Positions 9,539-20,476 of a stretch of DNA of 64,000 nt are shown here, piece after piece. The DNA lies in contig NC_064442.1 in NCBI RefSeq assembly GCF_023343835.1, positions 19,640,501 to 19,704,500 of the forward strand. Reading direction: 5' to 3'. The notes under the pieces are model-generated. The model was not told the DNA's origin and did not search any database. It worked only from the letters and a program-made list of their open reading frames with translations. This stretch comes from Lagopus muta (lineage: Eukaryota > Chordata > Aves > Galliformes > Phasianidae). Positions within the stretch are counted from its first letter, which is position 1. The number at the start of each line of letters is the position of its first letter. The position numbers and the translations under genes were made by a program.

Positions 9539-11519
9539 GCTGTGTTGCAGAGGCCCCACAGGGCAGAAACATTCCTGGCTCATGAAGCATTGAAGCATCT
9601 GGTGCTGGCTGATTGCAGGGACCTGCCAGGTAATTAAGACCACTCTTCTTTCATCTGAAATGTTTAGCTCCAGAATCACACTGTCTGACATCAGATTAAT
9701 TCATCTGTCCCCAGATGTCGTAAGACCAAACAAGCGGGAAGACTCAGTCTCCTCTGGCAGGCAGGAGTTAGAGCCGTGATCAGATTTCCTATGCACATAT
9801 ACTGAAAGTTATGTATTCTATTTCTATGCACGTACACGTGTATATACTGTGTGACCAAACAGATGCCCGCATCCTTTCCTGAGCATTACCCACACTCAGA
9901 TTGACCTGCTTTTCTCTACATGTTCATACCCCTGGCCCAAGGCCTAGGATGTTTTTCTTTTGTGGAGCGGCTTCGGACAGTGTTCCACATAGTGAAGTCT
10001 CTTTGTTGTGGGCCACAGATGCAACATCCCATTCCATGCATTTCAAAGTACAAAGGCACATGGGATTAGCCTCCCAGAGCACCTGTCTGTCATTGTCATG
10101 TGGAAGAATTGGGGAAGACCCTGAAGTGCAGGCACACACAAGTCACGTAGCTGTGGAGTGCGGAGCTTCTGGACTCTTTTCTGCCACAGCACTGCTTTCT
10201 TCATCAAGGTCGTTCCTAAGGTTCTGTGTGCCATTCCTGAAACAACGAGTGTTTTACACATTCTGGTCCTGCTGCCATTCAAAGCATTGCCTTTTCATGG
10301 CTGGTGCGGACCTTGAGTTACTCATGTTGTACTGGAAAGGGCCTTTGGAGATGATCTACTCCAATCCTCTGTGGGTTGCAGGCACACCTAGATGAGGTTT
10401 CTAGGTGGGACACATCACCCTTTGTAGATCTCCCCCACTACATGGAGTTTTCGTGTAAGTCCTGGCCCTAACTGCAATCCACTCCTTCAATTTCCCCTGA
10501 TGACTGGTTTACTTACTGGCCGCTTTTGTGAGGTAAGAGGCATTTTTGGCCACCAAATTGGAACGCCTCCACCTGAGAAGGGGCTGATGTGTCGGACACC
10601 AGAAGTAACCTGGGGATCTCTCTGATGACCTTCCCACACCTGCAGGAAAAGTTGCCAGCAGTGCTGCTGAGAAGCTCCTGAAGTAGTGGAGTAAGCACTG
10701 CAAATGGAGGGGAAGGAGACAGCAGAATTGAAGGAAGGAAGCCTTCCTCCTTCCTACATCTGGGACTGGAAGGGAAAGACGTGCTGAGACAGATTTCCCC
10801 TCCTCCTTCCAGTAAGTCCATCAGGAAGAGCTTTCTGGGCACACGCATGCAAGTGATACGCAGAGCAGGTGGCACAGTATTTCTGGCCATGGTTGTAGCA
10901 GTGTTCATGCAAAGAAGGATGAGGCAACCTCTTTTGTTGCAGTCTGCAGCATTTAGTCAGAGCAGTTGAGAAGAAGGGGATTGGGAGGCAAACCAGAAGC
11001 ATTTCTCCAGTTGTGAGAGAAGATCAGGTTTGTGTTCTGCGGCCCGGGAGAAACTCGTGACGTCCAAGAAAGCCACGTGCAAGCACTTGCACCTGGGTTG
11101 AGAAACCCCCCACTACTAATACGAGCTGAGGGATGAAAGGATGGAGAGCAGCCCTAACAAAAAGGACTTGGCCATACTGGTGTGTGGCAGCAGCTGGACG
11201 TGGGCCAGCAATGTACCCTTGCAGACCAGGAAGCCAACATCCTGGTCCAAGCAGTGAGGCCAGCAGAGAAAGAGGAGATCCTGGCACTCTGAATCCCTGC
11301 TCTCCCAACATCTCCTTTTATAACAGTCTCCGTATTGCAGAACGATTGATTTTGGCAGTGTTCTCTGCGGGACTTCTTATTCTGATTTTGCCTGGGCATG
11401 GCCTTGTGGCCATGGGACAAGGAAGGTTCTCCCTCCTCTGTTTCCAGTGATAAGAGGAAAGCTCAGGATGGCTTCTGCTGCAGAGCAGATGCAGAAATGT
11501 TTCGGGAAGAAAACAAATC
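9539..11519. other. divergent intergenic region between keratins c1 and a2, proximal part
   Basis: About 2 kb upstream of c1 with no supported gene. 9880-10,420 is a diverged relative of block A (3900-4400), sharing the segment around CAGCCTCCCAGAGCACC. Several overlapping frames are open on both strands but none shows a domain. Confidence 0.55.
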
Positions 11520-11718
11520 ACAAGTCCCAAGGTATGCAGCACAAAGTCTTTAATGAGAAGGAAAACAAAGTGTCTCTGTACAGAGAAGAAGAAAAATGTT
11601 TTCAGTCTAAGGGGAGCCCGAGAGAACGATCCATCCATTTCTGGGATGTGTTCTCCAGATGGGACGATCCATCAGCTTCAGCAGATGAAACTGTTGGGCG
11701 GGCGAGGCAGACACAGCC
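11520..11718 (-). pseudogene. 3'-end keratin pseudogene, unit 0
   Basis: Only the last 12 codons, the stop (11,678-11,680) and the 3'UTR of a beta-keratin remain, ending with ATTAAA at 11,554-11,549. The reading frame ends NSFIC instead of SRFIC. At 11,718 the homology stops abruptly and is replaced by sequence related to block B (compare CGTATACTTCA at 27,348). No promoter or upstream coding sequence is attached. Confidence 0.8.
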
Positions 11719-12524
11719 TCGTATACTTCATCACTGAATTTTACCGAGACAGTTGGCCATGCACTTCTTGCTGGAAAAAGCATGAGGACATTCCCCAAGG
11801 AATGATGCTTCAGAGATGATAGGGAACATGTGACATGGCTATAGACATTCCCAGTCAGCAATCTCATGAGAGAGAAGCATTTCACTCTCAGCTCCACTCT
11901 TCCTTGTTATATATCTGCCTTTGTTGACTTTTCCTTGGTAAAAAACAAATTAAAAAACAATGCTGTTTCTGTAAGTGCATACCGAGTACAGGCAATGCCA
12001 TCGTAGTCTTCACTCCTCCCTGCATCCCTGCAACAGCCCTGTTGATCTAGGCCCCTTTCCCCATCTGCAGTCATGCCATCCAGATGTGTCGATGGAACTT
12101 ACACCAGCATCTACAGCACATCTCTGATGATGCCCAGGGAGAAACGTCTCACAGATTTAGCCTGAGAGCTTGGACTGAAAGGAAAGAGCTAACCACTGGT
12201 GTCCTTCATGCCTGACGTTCACTGTGACTGGTGGCCATGCTCACCAGGAACAGAGTAATGCTACAAATGACATTTCTGTGACGGAAATCCAATTGAAACC
12301 CCTGGAATGCTAAATGGAGAATTCCAACTCGAGTAATTGGCCTAGGGACACAGGAATACAGAGGAACTATTCTGATGGTAGGCAGTATGAATCTGCAGCA
12401 TATCATTTCAGAGGAAAGAAGCAAGATAATTACTAGCAAGGTCTTGGCAGTCACCAACCGCTACCTGTTTTGATGCTTCATGACCATGGAATGTTTCTGT
12501 CGTCACGTGCCTCAGGAACACGGC
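11719..12524. other. upstream region of keratin a2
   Basis: About 0.8 kb, paralogous in part to block B (27,340-27,880): both hold GTATACTTC, CATGAGG-type and TTCAGAGG segments in the same order. An E-box CACGTG lies at 12,504-12,509, just above the TATA. No coding sequence is supported. Confidence 0.55.
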
Positions 12525-12590
12525 ATAAAAGCCCATGCTGCAGCAGGCTCAGCATCGCCTTTGCTTCCCTCACTTTCCTGCAGAAACGAG
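12525..12590 (+). promoter_or_regulatory. TATA box and exon 1 of keratin a2
   Basis: ATAAAA at 12,525-12,530 inside GGCATAAAAGCCC; exon 1 about 12,555-12,590 ending AAACGAG before the donor GTAAGC at 12,591. E-box CACGTG 12,504-12,509 lies 15 bp upstream of the TATA. Confidence 0.8.
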
Positions 12591-13399
12591 GTAAGCCTCC
12601 CTTCACTCGGACTCTGCCTGTGGGCTTGACTGCTGTCATGCTAGCTCCTCAGTTTGGGTCTGATGTAGGCTGCCTCAGTATGGAAATGGCAAACCAAATG
12701 TTTCAGGACTGTGAACGCTTTTCCTGAGGAAGAGTGGTGGATGTGTGGAGGTGGGAAGAAGTGGGATCTTTCAGGGCAAATCCGATTCAGGGAGTCAGAT
12801 GCAAGGATGTACGCCCTGCAGAGTCATTGCCTGCAGCACGTGGCACTGACCAAATAGCCAAGTGCATCCTGTGCTATCTTCTTTGCCTGGATTTTCATTT
12901 TTTGAGACGGGTATGATCAGTCTTTCCTCTCTTGACTATCTTGACTACCCCAAAACTGGGTGAGACACCATGTGCGGCGTAACTTGGAGAACACAATGAG
13001 GATGGTAGGAGGAAAGAAGGACAGCGTGCATTTTTAAGAGGAGATTGCTGTGACATCTGTTCGTCTCAGCCCTCTTGTACAGTTCCAATCTCAGCAATAT
13101 TTTCTATGCTACTGCACCATGAAACACAGCAGGTTGTCCTGGTGCAACAAGCATCCCAGGGAAATCAGTGATTTGCTGCCAGTCTTTCCAGTAGGACCTA
13201 CAGGTGCAATGGCACAGCTATTATCCGTGCTGGCAGAATCGTCTGCACTCCCTTTCAGAGCACGGAACTGAAAACAGAACGAGAGCGGAGCAAGGAGTGA
13301 GGGTGAGAGAGCCAACGCAGAAAAAGAAAAGACTAACTGATTTTTGGGTCTGTGTTCCCTCCCTGCTCTGTGTTTCAGCTTTGCCTCCCTCAGAGAGAG

Positions 13400-13717
13400 A
13401 TGTCGTGCTGCAGACCCTGCGTCCCGTCCCCCTGCGGTGCCTCTGGCCCAACCCCTCTGGCAAGCAGCTGCAATGAGCCATGTGTCGCCCGCTGCGCTGA
13501 CTCGACTGTGGTTATCGAGGCCTCCCCTGTGGTGGTGACCCTGCCGGGCCCCATCCTCACCTCCTTCCCTCAGAGCACAGCCGTGGGATCCTCTCTGTCA
13601 GCTGCTGTTGGCAGCTCCCTCAGCTCCGCGGGCGTTCCCATCTCTTCTGGGGGCTCCCTTGGTCTGGGGGGTTCTGGGCTGTGTCTGCCTCGCCCGCCCA
13701 GCAGATTCATCTGCTGA
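13400..13717 (+). CDS. feather-type beta-keratin, copy a2
   Basis: Complete 105-residue corneous beta-protein with the same domain order as c1. Variant set: N25, V38, E40 (STVVIEAS). Intron 12,591-13,378 (788 bp); acceptor TTTCAG, exon 2 from 13,379; the 5'UTR tail reads CTCAGAGAGAG before ATG at 13,400. Poly(A) signal ATTAAA 13,843-13,848. The gene points toward the CR1 spacer and converges on b3 (16,219-16,536), its inverted partner across the palindrome centre. The partner has A38/Q40 and S25, so the two arms are not homogenised here. Confidence 0.92.
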   Translation: MSCCRPCVPSPCGASGPTPLASSCNEPCVARCADSTVVIEASPVVVTLPGPILTSFPQSTAVGSSLSAAVGSSLSSAGVPISSGGSLGLGGSGLCLPRPPSRFIC

Positions 13718-14129
13718 AGCCGATGGATTGTCCCATCTGGAGAACACACCGCAGATATGGATGGAACTTTCTCTCAGCCTCCCTGAAAACTGAAAATATT
13801 TTTCTTCCTCTCTGTACGGAGACACTTTGCTTTTTCCTTGTCATTAAAATCTTTGTGCTGCATACCTTGGGACTTGTGATTTGTTTTCCTCCTGAAACAT
13901 CTCAGCGTCTGCTCTGCAGCAGAAAGCATCCTGAGCTTTCCTCTTCTCACTGGAAACAGAGGAGGGACAACCTTCCTTGTCCCATGACCACAAGGCCATC
14001 CGCAGGCAAAATAAGAACAAGAGATCCTGCAGAGAACACTGCCAAGATCAATCGTTCTGCAATTAAGAGACTCTTATAAAAGGAGACGCTGGGAGAGCAG
14101 GGATTCATTTGCATCGAGAAGGAAAGGCT

Positions 14130-15668
14130 CCAGGGGAATCTCATCCATGCATTCCTTTGTTCATGAAGCTTCCCTTTAGATGCTGCCAGGCCACTATCAG
14201 GTCTCCCCAGAGCCTTCTCCTCTCTGGGCTGCACAAGCCCAGCTCTCTCAGCCTGTCCTTGTAGGAGAGGTGTTCCATCCTTTGGATCATTTTTGATCCA
14301 ACCAGGTCTGTGTGCTCCTGAGCTGAGGACTCTACATCTGGAAGAGGTACTCCAGGAGAGGCCTTGCCTGCGCAGTGCAGAGGGGCAGGATCTCCTCCTT
14401 GCCTTGCTCGCCACGCTTCTTTTGATGCAGCCCAGGATACGGCTGGCTTTCTGGGCTGTGAGGGCACAGTGCTGGCTCACGTCCAGTGGCTATCCACCAC
14501 TGCCCCTAGTCTTTTGTGTCAGGGCTGCGCTCAATCCTTTCATCCCCTAGCTTGTTTTGGTAGTCTGAGGGTTGCCTTGACCCAGGTGCAAGACCTTGCA
14601 CTTAGCTTTCTTGAACCTCATGAGGTTCACCTGGACCCATTGCTCATCCTGTCTAGGTCCCTCTGGATGGCATCCTGTCCCTCTGGTGTGTCCACTGCAC
14701 CCCACGGCTTAAGTGTCATCCACAAACTTGCTAACGATGCACTTGGCCCTACTGTCAATGTCACTGATGAAGATATTAACGAATATTGGCCCCAGCAGCA
14801 ACTGTGTGGGACATCACTTACCACTTATCCCCTGTAGAGGCTGGGGATTGACCTCTTGGAGAGCAGTATATGGGAAAGGGACCTGGGGGACCTTGTTAAC
14901 GGTAAGGTGACCATGAACCAGCACTGTGTCCTTGTGGCCAAGAAGGCCAGTGGCATCCTGGGTAGTATTAGAAGTGGTGTGGTTAGTAGGTCGAGAGAGC
15001 TTCTTCTCCCCCTCTACTCTGCCTTGGTGCGACTGCATGTGGACTATTGTGTCCAGTTTTGGGCCCACTGGACATCACTTATCATTGTTCTCCATCCAGA
15101 CACTGAGCCATTGGCCACCTCACTCTGGACTCGATCCTGCATTCAGTTCTTTGTCCACTCTACAGTCCACCCATAAAATCATATCTCTCAAATGAGGAGA
15201 GAAGGATATTGAGGGACACCATGCCAAAGGCTTTACTGAAGTATAGATAGATGGCATCAGGGACTATTCCCTTGTCCAGTGATGCTACTAGGTTGGCCAA
15301 AGAGGGTTTGCCTTTGGTGAAGCCATGCTGATTCTCCCATATCTCCTCCCTATCTTCCACGTACCTTAATAAATCTGGGGAGAATTTGCTCTCTGATCTT
15401 TCCCAGCACAGAGGTGAGACTCACAGGAAGGTAGTTCCTGCGGTCATCCTTGTTACCCTTCATAAAAATGGGTGTGATATTGCCTTTATTCCAGTCATCT
15501 TGGACTTCATCTCATGGCCACAACTTTTCAAATATCAGTGAGAGTGACTTGACGGCTACATCAGCTAATCTCCTCAGGACTCTGGGATGCATGTAATCAG
15601 AGCCCATGCATTTGTGGATGATCAGATTTCTCAGGAGGTCGTAAACCTGGTGTTCACTCACAAGCGGA
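14130..15668 (-). mobile_element. CR1 LINE fragment forming palindrome spacer 1
   Basis: Degraded CR1 reverse-transcriptase sequence on the minus strand. About 15,360-15,160 encodes QHGFTKGKPSLANLVASLD and YFSKAFGMVSLNIL (RT palm, F-D replaced by F-G); about 14,790-14,710 covers the FVDD catalytic region; 14,480-14,140 covers MSQHCALTAQKASRILGCIK and [10 protein letters not shown]. Stops and frame changes rule out function. A reversed CR1 piece is nested at 14,821-15,069. This is the unique centre between the arms holding a2 and b3. Confidence 0.85.
14809..15081 (+). repeat. 249-bp reversed CR1 piece flanked by 12-bp direct repeats, spacer 1
   Basis: GGACATCACTTA occurs at 14,809-14,820 and 15,070-15,081. 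Between them 249 bp encode, on the plus strand, CR1-like NQHCVLVAKKASGILGSI and [19 protein letters not shown], opposite to the host CR1. The flanking repeat looks like a target-site duplication, and the host CR1 frame resumes after it. Confidence 0.75.
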
Positions 15669-16087
15669 GAGATGTTGCATCCCAAACCCTTCCTTCCTTT
15701 GAATAAATGCAGCAGCTAGCAGCAAATGAGGGTGATTCACTGGGGCACCACATCTCCCTTCTCGTCTGCAGCCTACCTCACCTGCTATATCGACTCACGG
15801 ACACAATTCTCCCAGAGAAAAAAGCAAAGAAATCTCTGCTCACCCAGCTTTCCTTTTATAACACATCTCTGCATCATAGAAGGACTGAACCTGGAAGTGA
15901 TCTATGCAGGAACTCTTCTTTCTATCTTGCCTGGCAAAGAACATGGGGCCATGGGACAAGGAAGGTTGTTCCTCCTCTGTTTCCAGTGAGAAAAGGAAAG
16001 CTCAGGATGCTTTCTGATGCAGAGCAGATGCTGAGATGTTTCAGGAGGAAAACAAATCACAAGTCCCAGGATATGCAGCACAAAGAT
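15669..16087. other. arm end next to spacer 1
   Basis: 3' flank of keratin b3. It is alignable, with divergence, to the 3' flank of a2 (13,860-14,110), for example CTTTTATAACACATCTCTGC against the TTATAAAAGGAGAC region. No gene seen. Confidence 0.5.
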
Positions 16088-16218
16088 TTTAATGACAAGG
16101 AAAAAGCAAAGTGTCTCCGTACAGAGAGGGAGAAAAATGTTTTCAGTCTTCAGGGAGGTAGAGAGAACGATCCATCCATTTCTAGGATGTGTTCTCCAGA
16201 TGGGACGATCCATCGGCT

Positions 16219-16536
16219 TCAGCAGATGAATCTGCTGGGCGGGCGAGGCAGACACAGCCCAGAGCCCCCCAGACCAAGGGAGCCCCCAGAAGAGATGGGA
16301 ACGCCCGCGGAGCTGAGGGAGCTGCCAACAGCAGCTGACAGAGAGGATCCCACGGCTGTGCTCTGAGGGAAGGAGGTGAGGATGGGGCCTGGCAGGGTCA
16401 CCACCACAGGGGAGGCCTGGATGGCCACAGTTGAGTCAGCGCAGCGGGCGACACATGGCTCACTGCAGCTGCTTGCCAGTGGGGTTGGGCCAGAGGCACC
16501 GCAGGGGGACGGGACGCAGGGTCTGCAGCACGACAT
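16219..16536 (-). CDS. feather-type beta-keratin, copy b3
   Basis: Complete 105-residue corneous beta-protein. Variant set: S25, A38, Q40. Intron 16,558-17,340 (783 bp); exon 2 from 16,557; the 5'UTR tail reads CTTAGAGAGAG, found elsewhere only at b11. Poly(A) signal ATTAAA at 16,093-16,088. The gene converges on a2 across spacer 1 and diverges from c4. The shared 5'UTR, intron length and E-box variant with b11 (60,900-61,217) identify these two as the same locus in inverted copies of the b unit. Confidence 0.92.
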   Translation of the reverse strand: MSCCRPCVPSPCGASGPTPLASSCSEPCVARCADSTVAIQASPVVVTLPGPILTSFPQSTAVGSSLSAAVGSSLSSAGVPISSGGSLGLGGSGLCLPRPPSRFIC

Positions 16537-17340
16537 CTCTCTCTAAGGGAGGCAAAGCTGAAACACAGAGCAGGGAGGGAACACGGACCCAAAAATCAGT
16601 TAGTCTTTTCTTTTTCTGCGTTGGCTCTCTCACCCTCACTCCTTGCTCCGCTCTCGTTCTGTTTTCAGTTCCGTGCTCTGAAAGGGAGTGCAGACGATAC
16701 AGCTAGCACAGATAATGGCTGTGCCATTGCACCTGTAGGTCCTATTGGAGAGTCTGGCAGCAAATCACTGATTTCCCTGGGATGCTTGTTGCACCAGGAC
16801 TACCTGCTGTGTTTCATGGTGCAGTAGCACAGAAAATATTGCTGAGATTGGAACAATGCAAGAAGTCTGAGACGAAGAGATGTCACAGCAATCTCCACTT
16901 AGAAATGCACGCTGTCCTTCATTGCTCCTACCATCCTCATTGTGTTCTCCAAGTTACGCCGCACATGGTGTCTCACCCAGTTTTGGGGTAGTCAAGATAG
17001 TCAAGAGAGGAAAGACTGATCATACCCGTCTCAAAAAATGAAAATCTAGGCAAAGAAGATAGCACAGGATGCACTTGGCTATTTGGTCAGTGCCACCTGC
17101 TGCAGGCAATGACTCTGCAGGGCGTACATCCTTGCCTCTGACTCCCTGAATCGGATTTGCCCTGAAAGATCCCACTTCTTCCCACCTCCACACATCCACC
17201 ACTCTTCCTCAGGAAAAGCGTTCACAGTCCTGAAACATTTGCCATTGCCATACTGAGGCAGCCTACATCAGACCCAAACTGAAGAGCTAGCATGACAACT
17301 GTCAAGCCCACAGGCAGAGTCCGAGTGAAGGGAGGCTTAC

Positions 17341-17406
17341 CTCGTTTCTGCAGGAAAGTGAGGGAAGCAAAGGCGATGCTGAGCCTGCTGCAGCATGGGC
17401 TTTTAT
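17341..17406 (-). promoter_or_regulatory. TATA box and exon 1 of keratin b3
   Basis: ATAAAA at 17,406-17,401 (minus), donor GTAAGC at 17,340-17,335. The upstream E-box is CACATG on the gene strand (17,427-17,422) rather than CACGTG; b11 has the same change. Confidence 0.8.
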
Positions 17407-18219
17407 GCCGTGTTCCTGAGGCATGTGACGACAGAAACATTCCATGGTCATGAAGCATCAAAACAGGTAGCGGTTGGTGACTGCCAAGACCTTGCTAGTA
17501 ATTATCTTGCTTCTTTCCTCTGAAATGTTTTGCTGCAGATTCATACTGCCTACCATCAGAATAGTTCCTCTGTATTCCTGTGTCCCTAGGCCAATTACTC
17601 GAGTTGGAATTCTCCATTTAGCCTTCCAGGGGTTTCAATTGGATTTCCATCACAGGAATTTCATTTGTAGCATTACTCTGTTCCTGGTGAGCACGGCCAC
17701 CAGTCACAGTGAACGTCAGGCATGAAGGACACCAGTGGACACCTAGCTTTCAACTGCTTTCAGTGCGAGCTCTCAGGCTAAATCTGTGAGACATTTCTCC
17801 CTGGGCATCATCAGAGATGTGCTGAAGATGCTGGTGTAAGTTCCATCGACACATCTGGATGGCATGACTGCAGATGGGGAAAGGGGCCTAGATCAACAGG
17901 GCTGTTGCAGGGATGCAGGGAGGAGTGAAGACTACGATGGCATTGCCTGTACTCGGTATGCACTTACAGAAACAGCATTGTTTTTTAATTTGTTTTTTAC
18001 CAAGGAAAAGTCAACAAAGGCAGATATATAACAAGGAAGAGTGGAGCTGAGAGTGAAATGCTTCTCTCTCATGAGATTGCTGACTGGGAATGTCTATAGC
18101 CATGTCACATGTTCCCTATCATCTCTGAAGCATCATTCCTTGGGGAATGTCCTCATGCTTTTTCCAGCAAGAAGTGCATGGCCAACTGTCTCGGTAAAAT
18201 TCAGTGATGAAGTATACGA
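17407..18219. other. upstream region of keratin b3
   Basis: Inverted copy of 11,719-12,524 with small indels. No gene supported. Confidence 0.55.
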
Positions 18220-18418
18220 GGCTGTGTCTGCCTCGCCCGCCCAACAGTTTCATCTGCTGAAGCTGATGGATCGTCCCATCTGGAGAACACATCCCAGAAA
18301 TGGATGGATCGTTCTCTCGGGCTCCCCTTAGACTGAAAACATTTTTCTTCTTCTCTGTACAGAGACACTTTGTTTTCCTTCTCATTAAAGACTTTGTGCT
18401 GCATACCTTGGGACTTGT
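18220..18418 (+). pseudogene. 3'-end keratin pseudogene, unit 1
   Basis: Inverted copy of the fragment at 11,520-11,718: last 12 codons, stop at 18,258-18,260, 3'UTR and ATTAAA at 18,384-18,389. It begins abruptly after GTATACGAG. Confidence 0.8.
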
Positions 18419-20410
18419 GATTTGTTTTCTTCCCGAAACATTTCTGCATCTGCTCTGCAGCAGAAGCCATCCTGAGCTTTCCTCTTATCACTGGAAACAG
18501 AGGAGGGAGAACCTTCCTTGTCCCATGGCCACAAGGCCATGCCCAGGCAAAATCAGAATAAGAAGTCCCGCAGAGAACACTGCCAAAATCAATCGTTCTG
18601 CAATACGGAGACTGTTATAAAAGGAGATGTTGGGAGAGCAGGGATTCAGAGTGCCAGGATCTCCTCTTTCTCTGCTGGCCTCACTGCTTGGACCAGGATG
18701 TTGGCTTCCTGGTCTGCAAGGGTACATTGCTGGCCCACGTCCAGCTGCTGCCACACACCAGTATGGCCAAGTCCTTTTTGTTAGGGCTGCTCTCCATCCT
18801 TTCATCCCTCAGCTCGTATTAGTAGTGGGGGGTTTCTCAACCCAGGTGCAAGTGCTTGCACGTGGCTTTCTTGGACGTCACGAGTTTCTCCCGGGCCGCA
18901 GAACACAAACCTGATCTTCTCTCACAACTGGAGAAATGCTTCTGGTTTGCCTCCCAATCCCCTTCTTCTCAACTGCTCTGACTAAATGCTGCAGACTGCA
19001 ACAAAAGAGGTTGCCTCATCCTTCTTTGCATGAACACTGCTACAACCATGGCCAGAAATACTGTGCCACCTGCTCTGCGTATCACTTGCATGCGTGTGCC
19101 CAGAAAGCTCTTCCTGATGGACTTACTGGAAGGAGGAGGGGAAATCTGTCTCAGCACGTCTTTCCCTTCCAGTCCCAGATGTAGGAAGGAGGAAGGCTTC
19201 CTTCCTTCAATTCTGCTGTCTCCTTCCCCTCCATTTGCAGTGCTTACTCCACTACTTCAGGAGCTTCTCAGCAGCACTGCTGGCAACTTTTCCTGCAGGT
19301 GTGGGAAGGTCATCAGAGAGATCCCCAGGTTACTTCTGGTGTCCGACACATCAGCCCCTTCTCAGGTGGAGGCGTTCCAATTTGGTGGCCAAAAATGCCT
19401 CTTACCTCACAAAAGCGGCCAGTAAGTAAACCAGTCATCAGGGGAAATTGAAGGAGTGGATTGCAGTTAGGGCCAGGACTTACACGAAAACTCCATGTAG
19501 TGGGGGAGATCTACAAAGGGTGATGTGTCCCACCTAGAAACCTCATCTAGGTGTGCCTGCAACCCACAGAGGATTGGAGTAGATCATCTCCAAAGGCCCT
19601 TTCCAGTACAACATGAGTAACTCAAGGTCCGCACCAGCCATGAAAAGGCAATGCTTTGAATGGCAGCAGGACCAGAATGTGTAAAACACTCGTTGTTTCA
19701 GGAATGGCACACAGAACCTTAGGAACGACCTTGATGAAGAAAGCAGTGCTGTGGCAGAAAAGAGTCCAGAAGCTCCGCACTCCACAGCTACGTGACTTGT
19801 GTGTGCCTGCACTTCAGGGGTTTCCCCAACTCTTCTTTGTGGTCTTCTCATCACAGTGACTGACAGGTGCTCTGGGAGGCTAATCCCATGTGCCTTTGTA
19901 CTTTGAAATGCATGGAATGGGATGTTGCATCTGTGGCCCACAACAAAGAGACTTCACTATGTGGAACACTGTCCGAAGCCGCTCCACAAAAGAAAAACAT
20001 CCTAGGCCTTGGGCCAGGGGTATGAACATGTAGAGAAAAGCAGGTCAATCTGAGTGTGGGTAATGCTCAGGAAAGGATGCGGGCATCTGTTTGGTCACAC
20101 AGTATATACACGTGTACGTGCATAGAAATAGAATACATAACTTTCAGTATATGTGCATAGGAAATCTGATCACGGCTCTAACTCCTGCCTGCCAGAGGAG
20201 ACTGAGTCTTCCCGCTTGTTTGGTCTTACGACATCTGGGGACAGATGAATTAATCTGATGTCAGACAGTGTGATTCTGGAGCTAAACATTTCAGATGAAA
20301 GAAGAGTGGTCTTAATTACCTGGCAGGTCCCTGCAATCAGCCAGCACCAGATGCTTCAATGCTTCATGAGCCAGGAATGTTTCTGCCCTGTGGGGCCTCT
20401 GCAACACAGC
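18419..20410. other. intergenic region between the unit-1 pseudogene and keratin c4
   Basis: Inverted copy of 9539-11,519. One local difference lies at about 19,830-19,870: CTTCTTTGTGGTCTTCTCATCACAG replaces the CTTCCACATGACAATGACAG seen in unit 0; unit 3 shares the unit-1 form. No gene supported. Confidence 0.55.
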
Positions 20411-20476
20411 ATAAAAGCCCGTGCTGCTGCAGGCTCTGCATCGCCCCCTCTTCCCTCACTTTCCTTGAGGAACGAG
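20411..20476 (+). promoter_or_regulatory. TATA box and exon 1 of keratin c4
   Basis: ATAAAA 20,411-20,416; exon 1 ends AACGAG at 20,476 before GTAAGC. c-type promoter without CACGTG. Confidence 0.8.

Noticed and set aside
9082-9585. 167-codon plus-strand open frame repeated in all four c regions
   Set aside because: It runs antisense across the c-gene promoter, exon 1 and intron, has no domain, and is conserved only because the copies are nearly identical.
14070-14110. TATAAAAGGAGA next to spacer 1 as a possible promoter of another gene
   Set aside because: No exon 1 or coding sequence follows on either side, only CR1 sequence; likely chance or old flank.
13947-14480. 177-codon minus-strand frame in the spacer as a possible new gene
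   Set aside because: Its sequence is the C-terminal region of CR1 ORF2 with frame damage, fused to keratin 3' flank.
15707-16366. 219-codon open frame (also 61,070-61,729)
   Set aside because: It is antisense to the keratin 3'UTR and CDS; openness reflects the low-stop composition of the keratin gene.
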